Source: CAZWDL01 sp964632995 (GTDB taxonomy: Bacteria > Bacteroidota > Bacteroidia > Chitinophagales > Saprospiraceae). From it: a DNA stretch of 34,487 nucleotides. Shown here piece by piece: positions 16,065-23,724 of this stretch (positions within the stretch are counted from its first letter, which is position 1; every line of letters begins with the position of its first letter). The stretch is taken from positions 1 through 34,487 of the forward strand of contig CAZWDL010000079.1 of the NCBI GenBank assembly GCA_964632995.1. The letters are read 5' to 3'. The position numbers and the translations under genes were made by a program. A model generated the notes under the pieces. The model was not told where the DNA came from and did no database searches. It worked only from the letters and a program-made list of their open reading frames with translations.

Positions 16065-16271
16065 ATGCGTTTTATAATCGATGTAAAATCTGATAAGGAA
16101 CAGGAGTTTCTGCAAATTATGAAGGCGCTACAAAGCCTTCGGGTGGTCAAATCCTGTGATTCGGCAGGACCGGAATCGGATGCGGGAGGCAAAGCTTCCC
16201 TGAAGAAGGACAAGGAAAAAGACGTCAGCTCCCGCGATATGGCCAGCCAGTACCGGGATTTGGTGGATTGA
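16065..16271 (+). CDS. Small protein downstream of phoH, unknown function
   Basis: The 68-residue protein starts MRFIIDVKSDKEQEFLQIMKALQSLRVVKS, a beta-alpha-beta pattern seen in short Bacteroidota hypothetical proteins and in some antitoxin N-termini. A Gly/Lys-rich charged tail follows, ending DMASQYRDLVD. No toxin gene is next to it, so an antitoxin role is only a guess. The ATG at 16065 was chosen; the frame is open further upstream inside phoH but the extension is an out-of-frame shadow. It lies 11 bp after the phoH stop and is probably cotranscribed. Confidence 0.6.
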   Translation: MRFIIDVKSDKEQEFLQIMKALQSLRVVKSCDSAGPESDAGGKASLKKDKEKDVSSRDMASQYRDLVD

Positions 16272-16329
16272 TTTGCTCCGGTCCGCATTCCATCAGTAAA
16301 ATAAACTTGTGCCGCTCCATTGGAAGGTA

Positions 16330-16490
16330 GAAGTTGTCTAAAGTTTTTTTGCTGGGCTCCAAAACGCATCTTTTGCCTCCACTCTGTGCCGATTTTTAAC
16401 TCCGTAGCACTGCTATGCAGTGAAAAACCGGCTTCGATTGGCGACAAAAACCGGGTTTTTCGCCGACAGCATAAAACCTTAGACAACTTC
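16330..16490. repeat. 161-bp nested inverted-repeat element
   Basis: GAAGTTGTCTAAAGTTTT (16330-16347) is the reverse complement of AAAACCTTAGACAACTTC (16473-16490) with one mismatch. Nested within are GCCGATTTTT/AAAAACCGGC (16389-16398/16423-16432, one mismatch), CACTGC-TAT-GCAGTG (16408-16422), and a GGCGA...TCGCC hairpin with AAAAACC/GGGTTTTT near 16440-16464. A diverged copy of its right end lies at 19201-19260. There is no reading frame of note. It may be a MITE-like element, a structured RNA, or both. Confidence 0.7.
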
Positions 16491-16505
16491 GCAATCAAAA
16501 TCTAA

Positions 16506-16549
16506 AAGAAACCAATCCGTTGTCTGACAGGATTGGTTTCTTTATTTTT
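16506..16549 (+). terminator. Strong intrinsic terminator before aroA
   Basis: AAGAAACCAATCC (16506-16518) pairs perfectly with GGATTGGTTTCTT (16530-16542) across an 11-base loop. TTTATTTTTA follows. It ends 27 bp before the aroA start and should stop transcription from phoH and the small gene, so aroA probably has a promoter very close to its start or is expressed by readthrough. Confidence 0.88.
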
Positions 16550-16576
16550 AGCCTTCATCGTTGAAAATAAGCTCAC

Positions 16577-17827
16577 ATGCAGATTTATACCTTGCGAAAG
16601 ACCGACGCTAAGCTGCGCGGCGTAATCAGCCTCGCCGGCTCTAAATCTATTGCTAATCGCGCACTGATGATCCGCGCCCTGAGCGGGGAAGATTTTGAAA
16701 TACGGCGCCTGTCCAACGCCAAAGACACCCGAACGCTGAATGAACTGCTACAGAGTGAAAGAGATGTCCGCGACGCCGGAGCGGCGGGCACCACCTTTCG
16801 CTTTATGACGGCCTATCTGGCGCTGCAACCCGGCACGCAGGTGCTCACCGGTACCGAAAGGATGAAGCAACGTCCCATCGGCCTGCTGGTGGAAGCCCTG
16901 ACCAAACTGGGCGCCAACATCGAGTACCTGGAAAAAGAAGGCTATCCTCCCCTGCGCATCGGAGCTCCCTTGAAGAAAGGGTTCACTCACCAAATCAGTA
17001 TCCCGGCAAGCACCAGCAGCCAGTATATCTCCGCCCTGCTCATGGTTGCACCTACTTTGCCGCAAGGGCTGGAGCTCACGCTGCAAGGTAAAGTGGTCAG
17101 CCGGCCTTACATCGAGATGACGCTGGCCCTCATGCATTATTTCGGTGTCGAACACAGCTGGCACGGCGAATTAATCACCATACCGCCACAGGCTTACCGG
17201 CCCCGGCCTTTTACCGTGGAAGCCGACTGGTCGGCCGCTTCCTACTATTACGCTATGGCTGCTTTTGCCGAAAGGCCTCACCTTCAACTCAACGGCCTCT
17301 ATCCCGATAGCGTGCAGGGGGATGCCGTTCTGGTGAAAATGATGGAGGAGTTTGGAATACAAACGGTATTTAACGACAACGGCATCCAGCTGAGCCGGCT
17401 CGAAAACCTGAAGCCGCAGGTCTTCCAGTGGGATTTTCTGCGTTGTCCTGATCTCGCTCAGACCCTGGCCGTCACCTGCGCCGGGCTCGGCGTCAAAGGG
17501 CGGTTCACCGGCCTCGAGACACTACGCATTAAGGAAACCGATCGCATCGAAGCCCTGCAGCAGGAACTGGCCAAGGTTGAAGTGGCCATGAGCGCAATGC
17601 CGGCAGAAGAGGCCCCGGAGCCGGGAAAGCTGTTCTTTGAGCTGAGTGGCCAGGCGAAGGTAGCCGGCAGCCCAACCTTCGCTACCTACGAAGATCACCG
17701 CATGGCTATGGCTTTTGCACCGCTGGCTTTTCTAGGCCGGATTGCCATCGAGGAACCGATGGTCGTCGAGAAGTCTTATCCCGATTTTTGGAAAGATCTG
17801 AAAACGCTGGGCTTCGAAGTGAAATAG
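16577..17827 (+). CDS. aroA: 3-phosphoshikimate 1-carboxyvinyltransferase (EPSP synthase)
   Basis: The 416-residue enzyme joins shikimate-3-phosphate and PEP to give EPSP, the sixth step of the shikimate pathway. The motifs are GSKSIANRAL with Lys23, the PEP-loop DAGAAGTTFRF, a PASTSSQYISALLM stretch, RIKETDRIEAL and a C-terminal YEDHRMAMAFA. In the PEP loop, the counterpart of E. coli Gly96 is kept. By my alignment, Asn94 reads Ala, Ala98 reads Thr and Pro101 reads Phe. This loop form is usual in Bacteroidota. The start MQIYTLRK is the first ATG after a strong terminator. aroB is 3 kb away on the other strand, so the two are not an operon. Confidence 0.95.
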   Translation: MQIYTLRKTDAKLRGVISLAGSKSIANRALMIRALSGEDFEIRRLSNAKDTRTLNELLQSERDVRDAGAAGTTFRFMTAYLALQPGTQVLTGTERMKQRPIGLLVEALTKLGANIEYLEKEGYPPLRIGAPLKKGFTHQISIPASTSSQYISALLMVAPTLPQGLELTLQGKVVSRPYIEMTLALMHYFGVEHSWHGELITIPPQAYRPRPFTVEADWSAASYYYAMAAFAERPHLQLNGLYPDSVQGDAVLVKMMEEFGIQTVFNDNGIQLSRLENLKPQVFQWDFLRCPDLAQTLAVTCAGLGVKGRFTGLETLRIKETDRIEALQQELAKVEVAMSAMPAEEAPEPGKLFFELSGQAKVAGSPTFATYEDHRMAMAFAPLAFLGRIAIEEPMVVEKSYPDFWKDLKTLGFEVK

Positions 17828-17839
17828 AAGGGGTGGGGG

Positions 17840-17880
17840 CAGTGTTTCGTGGTCTCCCTGAGCGGAGTGCAGAAACACTG
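17840..17880. terminator. Hairpin between convergent aroA and the OmpA-family gene
   Basis: CAGTGTTTC (17840-17848) pairs with GAAACACTG (17872-17880). An inner CTCC/GGAG stem (17854-17857/17864-17867) lies in the loop. It sits between two convergent genes and may serve both, but there is no clear T tract. Confidence 0.55.
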
Positions 17881-17893
17881 AACCCTTGAATCC

Positions 17894-19108
17894 TCAACCC
17901 TGGAAGCCCAGGATCTTCACCTCCACGCGCTGATTGCGCTGCCGGCCCTCAGGCGTATCGTTCGAGGCGATGGGTTGGCGTTTGCCGTATCCCTTGTATT
18001 TCAGGCGGTCCCAGTCGATGCCGCGTTGGGCGAGGTAGACCGCAACAGCACGGGCGCGTTGCTCTGAGAGTTTATCACAGTAAACATCGGTACAAAGCCC
18101 GTTGGTGTGGCCTCCGATTTCGATAATTACATCCTCGTTGCGTTCCATGAAGTTGTAGATCTCGCCGAGTACATCATAGGAGTTTTCGGTAATGATCGAT
18201 TTGTTTACTTCAAAAAACAGCTTGTCGATTCTGATCGTCTGGCCTTCCCGAAGGTCCGAACGGCGCAGTTCGGAGAAAGAAACGGATTCTTCCTCTTGCT
18301 CGGGAGCGGATTCCGGAGTGAGCCGGGGTTCAGCCGGCGGGGTGTTGACAACGGCAGGCTGTTGCTCCTCCTGTGCAGGATCGGAGGGAGCGGTTGCCGG
18401 CGTATCCCTTACTTCGGGCTGGAGCTCTTCCTCTTCTTCTTCCTCTTCTTCCGCAGCCAGCAACTCCTGATCACAAGGAATCGGCCTTATATCCGAAGCG
18501 TCGTCTATCAGTATGTTACCGTTATAAGGGAAAAGGGTAGGTGTTTTATAGAAGGCCTCCACGATGATAAAGGAATAATTATCGATGGGTTCGAATTTGA
18601 AATTGTATTCCAGCCAGCGGGTATTGATGACCAGGCTGGATTCCGCCAGCAGGAACTGCTTGTCGCAATAATCAAAACCTCCGTAGATCCTGATTTTAGC
18701 GGGTGTGGTGTAGTTCGCTGTCTGATCGGTTATCCGGCTGGTACTGAGGTACAATTCTGATCTGGCCATTTGCAGGCTGAAAGCATAGCACCGTCCTTTC
18801 TCCAGTGGCCGGCTGAGCCGTTGCGAAACGGCCTCCCAGGTATCATTATCCCGAACGACCATGCCGAGATAAGTTTCCCCGTCATGGGCGGGTTTGGTGA
18901 CGCTAAAGGTGCTATTGGGTTGTACGTCAGGAGGAGATTCCCGCTCAAAGCCGCAGTCATACCATCCGCGGGGAGGTTTGCTATGGCGGGGCATATCTTC
19001 AAACGAAGGGTTAGCCAATTGGATAGGCTGTTCATCGGTTTCCTGAGCGATAGCCAGATCCTGTACCATCACCGTTGCTGCCAGGATCAAAAAAATACAC
19101 AACCTCAT
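17894..19108 (-). CDS. OmpA-family peptidoglycan-binding protein with N-terminal jelly-roll-like domain
   Basis: The 404-residue exported protein has a signal peptide (about 1-21). Residues 28-210 are a beta-rich domain beginning LANPSFEDMP...RGWYDCG and ending ILIDDASDIRPI, as in carbohydrate-binding-like modules. An acidic linker with nine consecutive Glu and Pro/Glu-rich sequence covers about 215-285. The OmpA C-terminal domain (290-400) has IRIDKLFFEVNKSII, IIEIGGHTNG, LSEQRARAVAVYL and GYGKRQP, which anchor to peptidoglycan. A CTDVYC insert with two Cys follows HTNGL. It probably links the outer membrane to the cell wall while presenting the N-terminal domain. No partner gene is adjacent. 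Confidence 0.87.
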   Translation of the reverse strand: MRLCIFLILAATVMVQDLAIAQETDEQPIQLANPSFEDMPRHSKPPRGWYDCGFERESPPDVQPNSTFSVTKPAHDGETYLGMVVRDNDTWEAVSQRLSRPLEKGRCYAFSLQMARSELYLSTSRITDQTANYTTPAKIRIYGGFDYCDKQFLLAESSLVINTRWLEYNFKFEPIDNYSFIIVEAFYKTPTLFPYNGNILIDDASDIRPIPCDQELLAAEEEEEEEEELQPEVRDTPATAPSDPAQEEQQPAVVNTPPAEPRLTPESAPEQEEESVSFSELRRSDLREGQTIRIDKLFFEVNKSIITENSYDVLGEIYNFMERNEDVIIEIGGHTNGLCTDVYCDKLSEQRARAVAVYLAQRGIDWDRLKYKGYGKRQPIASNDTPEGRQRNQRVEVKILGFQG

Positions 19109-19200
19109 ATGTGGAATTATTTGTATTAAGTGCCTGTAATGGAGAGTAAAACGAGATTTACTCCCACAATTGTTTTCTCATGATTAAAAATAAACCTTCT

Positions 19201-19260
19201 TTGCCAAAATCCGGGGTTTTCGCCGGCAGCAGAAAACTTTAGACAACTTCTTTGTCAAAA
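19201..19260. repeat. Partial second copy of the nested inverted-repeat element
   Basis: Aligned without gaps to 16441-16500, 48 of 60 bases match by my count. The block AGACAACTTC is identical, and AAAACTTTAGACAACTTC (19233-19250) is the exact reverse complement of the left end of the first copy (16330-16347). The CCGGG-TTTT hairpin is partly kept. The left half of the element is missing here, so this is a truncated or decayed copy. Confidence 0.65.
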
Positions 19261-19486
19261 GACCGGAAAAAAGCAAAATTTGAAAGATTAACGCTTTTGG
19301 ATGCTCCTTTATTTGACGGTTTCCTTCATCGAAGGAATCTAATCTTTCCGGGGCCCTGAGGCCGTAAATTGCTGGCCTGCGAAAGGCGCCTTCGAAGATG
19401 GGTTTGTAGAGGTAGCCGGCAGCAAATTGTTGATGTCGAAAAAGCCGGAATACGGTAATTTACGAAATTCTCTAAAAATAGAGACC

Positions 19487-19528
19487 CGCCAGCCTTCGAA
19501 AATGCTTCGCGAACGGAGAAGACTGGCG
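19487..19528 (-). terminator. Possible terminator of gcdH
   Basis: On the minus strand, CGCCAGTCTTC (19528-19518) pairs with GAAGGCTGGCG (19497-19487), with one T-G wobble. GGTCTCTATTTTTAG follows. The loop is 20 bases, so the hairpin is only moderately convincing. It starts about 20 bp after the gcdH stop. Confidence 0.4.
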
Positions 19529-19546
19529 TGCCGCCTTCTGTCCGGG

Positions 19547-20767
19547 CTATTTAAACGCATTCAGCCCCGTAACATCCATACCGGTGATGAGCAGATGGAT
19601 ATCATGAGTGCCTTCGTAGGTTAGAACGGTTTCCAGGTTCATCATATGGCGCATCACCGGATATTCATTGGTAATGCCCATTCCTCCGTGTACCTGCCGG
19701 GCCTCCCTGGCTACTTCCAGCGCCATGTGTACGTTATTCCTTTTGGCCATAGAAACCTGGGCCGCCGTTGCTTTTCCCTGATTGGCCAGGGTGCCGAGGC
19801 GCCAGGCCAGCAGCTGTGCCTTGGTGATCTCGGTAATCATCTCCGCCAGTTTTTTCTGCTGCAGCTGGAACTGGCCGATGGGTTTGCCGAACTGGCTGCG
19901 CTCCTGTGCGTAGCGCAGCGCCGAGTCGTAGCAATCCATCGCGGCGCCGATGGCTCCCCAGGCGATGCCGTAGCGGGCCTTCGACAAGCAGCTCAGAGGA
20001 CCTTTCAAGCCTTTGATATTGGGAAATACGTTGGCTTTAGGCACCCGTACATTATCGAAAACCAACTCTCCGGTGATAGAAGCGCGCAAGGACCATTTCC
20101 CTTTGATTTCAGGCGCCGAAAAGCCTTTCATATCCTTTTCCACAATCATGCCGCGGACGGCCCCTTCCTCGTCGCGGGCCCAAACGACCGCGATATCGGC
20201 TATCGGCGAATTCGTGATCCACATTTTGGCGCCATTGAGGAGGTAGGCGTCGCCGTCGTCCTTGATATTGCTTTCCATCCCGGCGGGATTGGAGCCGTGG
20301 TCGGGTTCCGTCAGGCCAAAGCAACCGATGAGTTCGCCGTTGCCCAGCTTGGGCAGGTACTTTTGCTTTTGTTCCTCCGAGCCGTACTTGAAAATCGGAT
20401 ACATAACCAGCGATCCCTGTACCGAGGCCATAGAGCGCACCCCGGAATCGCCGCGTTCCAGCTCCTGCATGATTATGCCGTAAGCGATCTCATCCATCCC
20501 GCCGCCGCCGTATTCCACGGGGAGGCTGGGGCCGAAAGCGCCGATCTCCGCCAGCCCCTGAAAAAGATGGGTGGGGCATTCGCCCCGCTCGGCGTATGCT
20601 TCGATGATGGGACTGACTTCCTGTTTGACCCAGCTGCGTACGGCATCGCGGGCCAGCAGGTGATCGTCTTCCAGCAATGCGTCAATATTGTAGTAATCGT
20701 GACCCTGAAAGCGGTCCGCTCTGGCTTTTTTTGCTACCTTGCCTTGATCTATGCTCTTGGTATCCAT
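19547..20767 (-). CDS. gcdH: Glutaryl-CoA dehydrogenase (decarboxylating acyl-CoA dehydrogenase)
   Basis: The 406-residue flavoenzyme oxidises and decarboxylates glutaryl-CoA to crotonyl-CoA in lysine and tryptophan breakdown. It closely follows human GCDH. RGDSGVRSMASVQGSLVMYPI contains the substrate-binding Arg, and GCFGLTEPDHGSNP and WITNSPIADIAVVWAR form the FAD-binding and substrate region. ARYGIAWGAIGAAMDC and YEGTHDIH, with the catalytic Glu, complete it. The decarboxylating class is supported by this pattern; general acyl-CoA dehydrogenases differ at the Arg. The 3-hydroxyacyl-CoA dehydrogenase 1.5 kb away on the other strand would act two steps later on the same product. Confidence 0.92.
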   Translation of the reverse strand: MDTKSIDQGKVAKKARADRFQGHDYYNIDALLEDDHLLARDAVRSWVKQEVSPIIEAYAERGECPTHLFQGLAEIGAFGPSLPVEYGGGGMDEIAYGIIMQELERGDSGVRSMASVQGSLVMYPIFKYGSEEQKQKYLPKLGNGELIGCFGLTEPDHGSNPAGMESNIKDDGDAYLLNGAKMWITNSPIADIAVVWARDEEGAVRGMIVEKDMKGFSAPEIKGKWSLRASITGELVFDNVRVPKANVFPNIKGLKGPLSCLSKARYGIAWGAIGAAMDCYDSALRYAQERSQFGKPIGQFQLQQKKLAEMITEITKAQLLAWRLGTLANQGKATAAQVSMAKRNNVHMALEVAREARQVHGGMGITNEYPVMRHMMNLETVLTYEGTHDIHLLITGMDVTGLNAFK

Positions 20768-20897
20768 TCGCTGATGCTAATTTTTTGATATAAGGGTATA
20801 AAGGTACATCTTGGAAATGAAAATATCCCATTTTTGTTGTTCCCTTGCGTCACAGACATTTAAAATTTGTCGAAGAAGATAAAACTTTCGTTTATAT

Positions 20898-21302
20898 ATG
20901 GCCCTCATCGCACTCGAAGGCATTCACTTCTACGCTTACCACGGATTTTACGAAGAAGAACGCTGCATCGGCAACCATTACTACGTCGATGTGTATCTCA
21001 ATGCAGGCATCACCCGGGCGGCAGCCTCTGATGACCTGTACTCAACGGTCAATTACGAAACGGTATATTTCATCTGCCAGTCGGAAATGAAGAAACCGAC
21101 CAAGTTGCTCGAAACTCTGGCACAGACCATAGCCGATCGTATACAGGGACAGTTCGATTACGTACAGGGCGTGCGGGTCCGGGTCCGTAAGATGCACCCC
21201 CCGCTGGGCGGGCAGGTGCACAGCGCCTTTGTGGAATACAGTACGGGAGGATTCAATGAAGAAGAGGATCTGTTCGCCGGTGGTTTTCCCGGTCTGGGTT
21301 GA
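20898..21302 (+). CDS. folB: Dihydroneopterin aldolase
   Basis: The 134-residue enzyme cleaves 7,8-dihydroneopterin to 6-hydroxymethyl-dihydropterin and glycolaldehyde in folate synthesis. It matches FolB: IALEGIHFYAYHGFYEEERCIGNHYYVDV (with the catalytic Glu of the YHG-x(4)-E region), then STVNYETVYFICQSEM, LLETLAQTIADRI, and a strand with the conserved Lys (VRVRKMHPPLGG). The C-terminus has about 15 acidic residues beyond the usual domain. The ATG at 20898 follows the usual start. An AAAATTTG resembling the -7 element lies about 35 bp upstream. Confidence 0.94.
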   Translation: MALIALEGIHFYAYHGFYEEERCIGNHYYVDVYLNAGITRAAASDDLYSTVNYETVYFICQSEMKKPTKLLETLAQTIADRIQGQFDYVQGVRVRVRKMHPPLGGQVHSAFVEYSTGGFNEEEDLFAGGFPGLG

Positions 21303-21390
21303 TCAAATGCCCGCTCCAGCCGTTATTTGAGGAGTTGCTTCGGAAATTACTTCGCCCACAGCCTGTATCTCAAAAGGTAAAAATGATTTT

Positions 21391-22110
21391 ATGTTAAAAA
21401 GACTGTTTTTGTATTCCGCTATGACTTTGTTTTTCAGTGCCTGTTCTTCTACTGATGTACAGCGTACCATCGATACTATCCTGGGCAGTGGGGAGCTCAG
21501 CTCTGCCGAAATATCCTCCGGGTTGAAGCAAGCCTTGGAAATCGGAATTACCAAAGGAGCAGAGCGGCTGTCGGAGGAGGGCGGATACTTCAATAGTGTG
21601 TATCGCATCAGCCTGCCGCCCGAGGCGCAGAAAATTACCGAGAAATTACGCGTTATTCCCGGGTTTTCCGATTTGGAAGAAACTATTATCCGCAAGATCA
21701 ACCGCGGGGCGGAGGATGCCGCCAAAAAAGCAGTACCTATTTTCGCCGATGCCATCAAAGGAATGACCTTCGACGACGCCAAAAATATCCTCCTGGGTCC
21801 TAATGACGCGGCCACCAGTTATTTGCAGCGCAACACCTATGATCGGCTTTACGATGCCTTCAACCCGGTCATCATCGAGTCACTCGATGAGTTCAATGCC
21901 CGCGATCTCTGGCGGGATGCTGTCAATACCTATAATAAAATACCACTAGTGGAGCCCGCTAATCCCGACCTGGATGATTACGTAACCGGTGAAGCACTGG
22001 AAGGCCTCTTCGGTATGGTGGAAAAGGAGGAGCAAAATATACGGGAAAATGTCAGCGCCCGTACTACTGAACTGCTGCAACGGGTGTTCGCCCGGCAGGA
22101 TAATCAGTAA
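21391..22110 (+). CDS. DUF4197 lipoprotein
   Basis: The 239-residue protein has a short lipoprotein signal (MTLFFSAC, lipidated Cys near residue 18). The rest is largely helical and matches DUF4197: SSGLKQALEIGITKGAERLSEEGGYF, IPGFSDLEETIIRKINRGAEDAAKKAVPIF, and GMTFDDAKNILLGPNDAATSYLQRNTYDRL. The function of DUF4197 is not known. It lies 88 bp after folB on the same strand and may be cotranscribed, but the functional link is not obvious. Confidence 0.9.
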   Translation: MLKRLFLYSAMTLFFSACSSTDVQRTIDTILGSGELSSAEISSGLKQALEIGITKGAERLSEEGGYFNSVYRISLPPEAQKITEKLRVIPGFSDLEETIIRKINRGAEDAAKKAVPIFADAIKGMTFDDAKNILLGPNDAATSYLQRNTYDRLYDAFNPVIIESLDEFNARDLWRDAVNTYNKIPLVEPANPDLDDYVTGEALEGLFGMVEKEEQNIRENVSARTTELLQRVFARQDNQ

Positions 22111-22186
22111 AAGTAAGGGGATTGTAAGCTTTGCTCTTGGTGTGGGGCTAGCCGCAGAATCAATCCACTAAGCCAGTCCCTTAGGT

Positions 22187-22242
22187 CTGCCCGCCGAAGA
22201 GCCTTGGTACGGGCAGGGACAGCCTCCGTCAGGCGGCTCTTC
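22187..22242. other. Inverted repeats in the gap before the 3-HCDH gene
   Basis: CTGCCCG (22187-22193) pairs with CGGGCAG (22210-22216). Overlapping it, GAAGAGCC (22196-22203) pairs with GGCTCTTC (22235-22242). The two pairings cannot form together, so this may be a switchable structure or a GC-rich terminator region after the DUF4197 gene. No clear T tract is present. Confidence 0.4.
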
Positions 22243-22316
22243 TCTCAGCCCTGCAAAGCGCCGGCGGCCCTACGAGAAAGAATAAAGCTGTAAGCTTAAC
22301 CTAATAACGACTAGAT

Positions 22317-23486
22317 ATGATCGATATAGCCATAATCGGCAGTGGCTCCATGGGTAGTGGTATTGCCCAGGTGGCGGCAACGGCTGGACATCAGGTCTGT
22401 TTGTACGACAGTAATCCGGATGCCCTAAAGCGGGCCGAGCGCAATCTTCGAAAGATTTTTGACCGGCTGGTGGAGAAGGAAAAGTACCTGGAGGAAGAGG
22501 CGGCGGCTATTTTGGACCGGATTGACTACGTCAATAGCCTGTACGACTGCAAAGGCGCCGGGTTGCTCATTGAAGCCATTGTGGAAAACCTGGAGGCCAA
22601 GCAAGCTCTTTTTGAACAGGCCGAAGCTATGCTGTCGGCAGACAGCATCCTGGCCACCAATACCAGCTCCTTGTCCGTTTCTGCGATCGCCGCTACCTGC
22701 AAGCAACCCGGGCGCGTACTGGGAATTCATTTCTTCAACCCGGCGCCGCTGATGAAACTGGTGGAGATCATCCCCGCTATACAAACGGAAGATGAGGTGA
22801 CAGCGCGCGCCCACAAGCGGATCGAAAGCTGGGGGAAAATCACTGTGCTGGCCAAAGATACGCCTGGCTTTATTGTCAATCGCCTCGCCAGGCCCTTCTA
22901 CGGAGAAGCATTGCGCATCCTGGAAGAAGGCTTCGCCGACGCGGCAACCATCGACTGGGCCATGACCGAGCTGGGCGGCTTTCGTATGGGACCTTTTACG
23001 CTGATGGATTACATCGGTAACGATGTCAACTATAAAGTTACGAAAACAGTCTTCGAGGCTTTCTACTACGATCCGCGTTACAAGCCTTCCTTCACCCAGA
23101 AGCGCATGGTAGAGGCCGGCTACCTGGGCCGGAAGTCGGGCCGTGGATTTTACGATTACGGTGAAACTAATAAGATTCCCGAACCGGTACAGGATGCCGA
23201 GTTGGGAGAAAATATCGTCTGGCGCATCGTCGTCATGCTTATCAATGAAGCGGCTGATGCCCTTTACCTGGGAATTGCCTCCCGCGATGACCTCGACCTG
23301 GCGATGACCAAAGGCGTCAACTATCCCAAAGGACTCCTGCGCTGGGCCGATGAGGCCGGCATCGCCCACTGCGTGGCCACCCTGGATCGCCTGCACGACG
23401 AGTACCGCGAGGAACGCTACCGCTGCAGCCCCTTGCTGCGGAAGATGGCGAGGGAAGGGAAAAGGTTTTACAGTGTAGAAGTTTAG
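22317..23486 (+). CDS. 3-hydroxyacyl-CoA dehydrogenase (3-hydroxybutyryl-CoA type)
   Basis: The 389-residue enzyme oxidises 3-hydroxyacyl-CoA to 3-ketoacyl-CoA with NAD in fatty-acid or short-chain acyl-CoA metabolism. The N-terminal Rossmann motif is IAIIGSGSMGSGIAQVAA. The active-site region is LATNTSSLSVSAIAATC...VLGIHFFNPAPLMKLVEII, with the catalytic His. A first C-terminal domain starts near residue 185 (KDTPGFIVNRLARPF) and ends at GRKSGRGFYDYG. A second, shorter C-terminal domain (about 300-389) has LINEAADALYLGIASRDDLDLAMTKGVNYPKG. The two C-terminal domains resemble PaaH/FadB-like enzymes. The stop codon lies in a perfect 13-bp hairpin. Confidence 0.92.
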   Translation: MIDIAIIGSGSMGSGIAQVAATAGHQVCLYDSNPDALKRAERNLRKIFDRLVEKEKYLEEEAAAILDRIDYVNSLYDCKGAGLLIEAIVENLEAKQALFEQAEAMLSADSILATNTSSLSVSAIAATCKQPGRVLGIHFFNPAPLMKLVEIIPAIQTEDEVTARAHKRIESWGKITVLAKDTPGFIVNRLARPFYGEALRILEEGFADAATIDWAMTELGGFRMGPFTLMDYIGNDVNYKVTKTVFEAFYYDPRYKPSFTQKRMVEAGYLGRKSGRGFYDYGETNKIPEPVQDAELGENIVWRIVVMLINEAADALYLGIASRDDLDLAMTKGVNYPKGLLRWADEAGIAHCVATLDRLHDEYREERYRCSPLLRKMAREGKRFYSVEV

Positions 23487-23514
23487 CGCCCGCAGGGCCG
23501 TGGCGCTAAACTTC
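23478..23514. terminator. Perfect 13-bp hairpin containing the 3-HCDH stop codon
   Basis: GAAGTTTAGCGCC (23478-23490) and GGCGCTAAACTTC (23502-23514) pair without mismatch around an 11-base loop. The TAG stop (23484-23486) is inside the 5' arm. No T run follows, so rho-independent termination is uncertain. It may act as an mRNA 3'-end stabiliser. Confidence 0.6.
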
Positions 23515-23724
23515 CATACTACTGCGGTTGGTATTCCATAAAAACCGGGGGCGGCGAATGCTGTCTTGAACTAACCAATTGTTTTGATCTTGCCACTCCG
23601 GTGAGCGAGCGTAGGAATAACAGCCCCGTTCATCGGAACAAACGGAAAGAAATTGCAGAAAAAGTCCGTTGGCCTTTTCCGCCCGCCGAAGTTTCATGCC
23701 AAGCCGGACAACCCCCAATTCTTT

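Larger units (their letters stand above)
19109..19546. other. 438-bp intergenic region without a recognised gene
   Basis: Both flanking genes are on the minus strand. The stretch holds a partial copy of the inverted-repeat element (19201-19260) and a hairpin near the end of gcdH (19487-19528). A 73-codon minus-strand frame at 19339-19560 has no recognisable features and overlaps the gcdH end. The promoter for the OmpA-family gene should lie in 19109-19200, but no clear -7 element was found. Confidence 0.5.

Noticed and set aside
16577..17827. aroA as a glyphosate-tolerant class II-type enzyme
   Set aside because: The Gly critical for inhibitor binding is kept, and the loop form appears normal for this phylum, so no tolerance can be claimed from sequence.
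19339..19560. Minus-strand 73-codon frame after gcdH
   Set aside because: It overlaps the gcdH end, contains a hairpin, and shows no recognisable protein features. It may be a chance frame or a decayed remnant.
22425..23396. Long minus-strand frame antisense to 3-hydroxyacyl-CoA dehydrogenase
   Set aside because: Shadow of a well-supported gene; no recognisable motifs.
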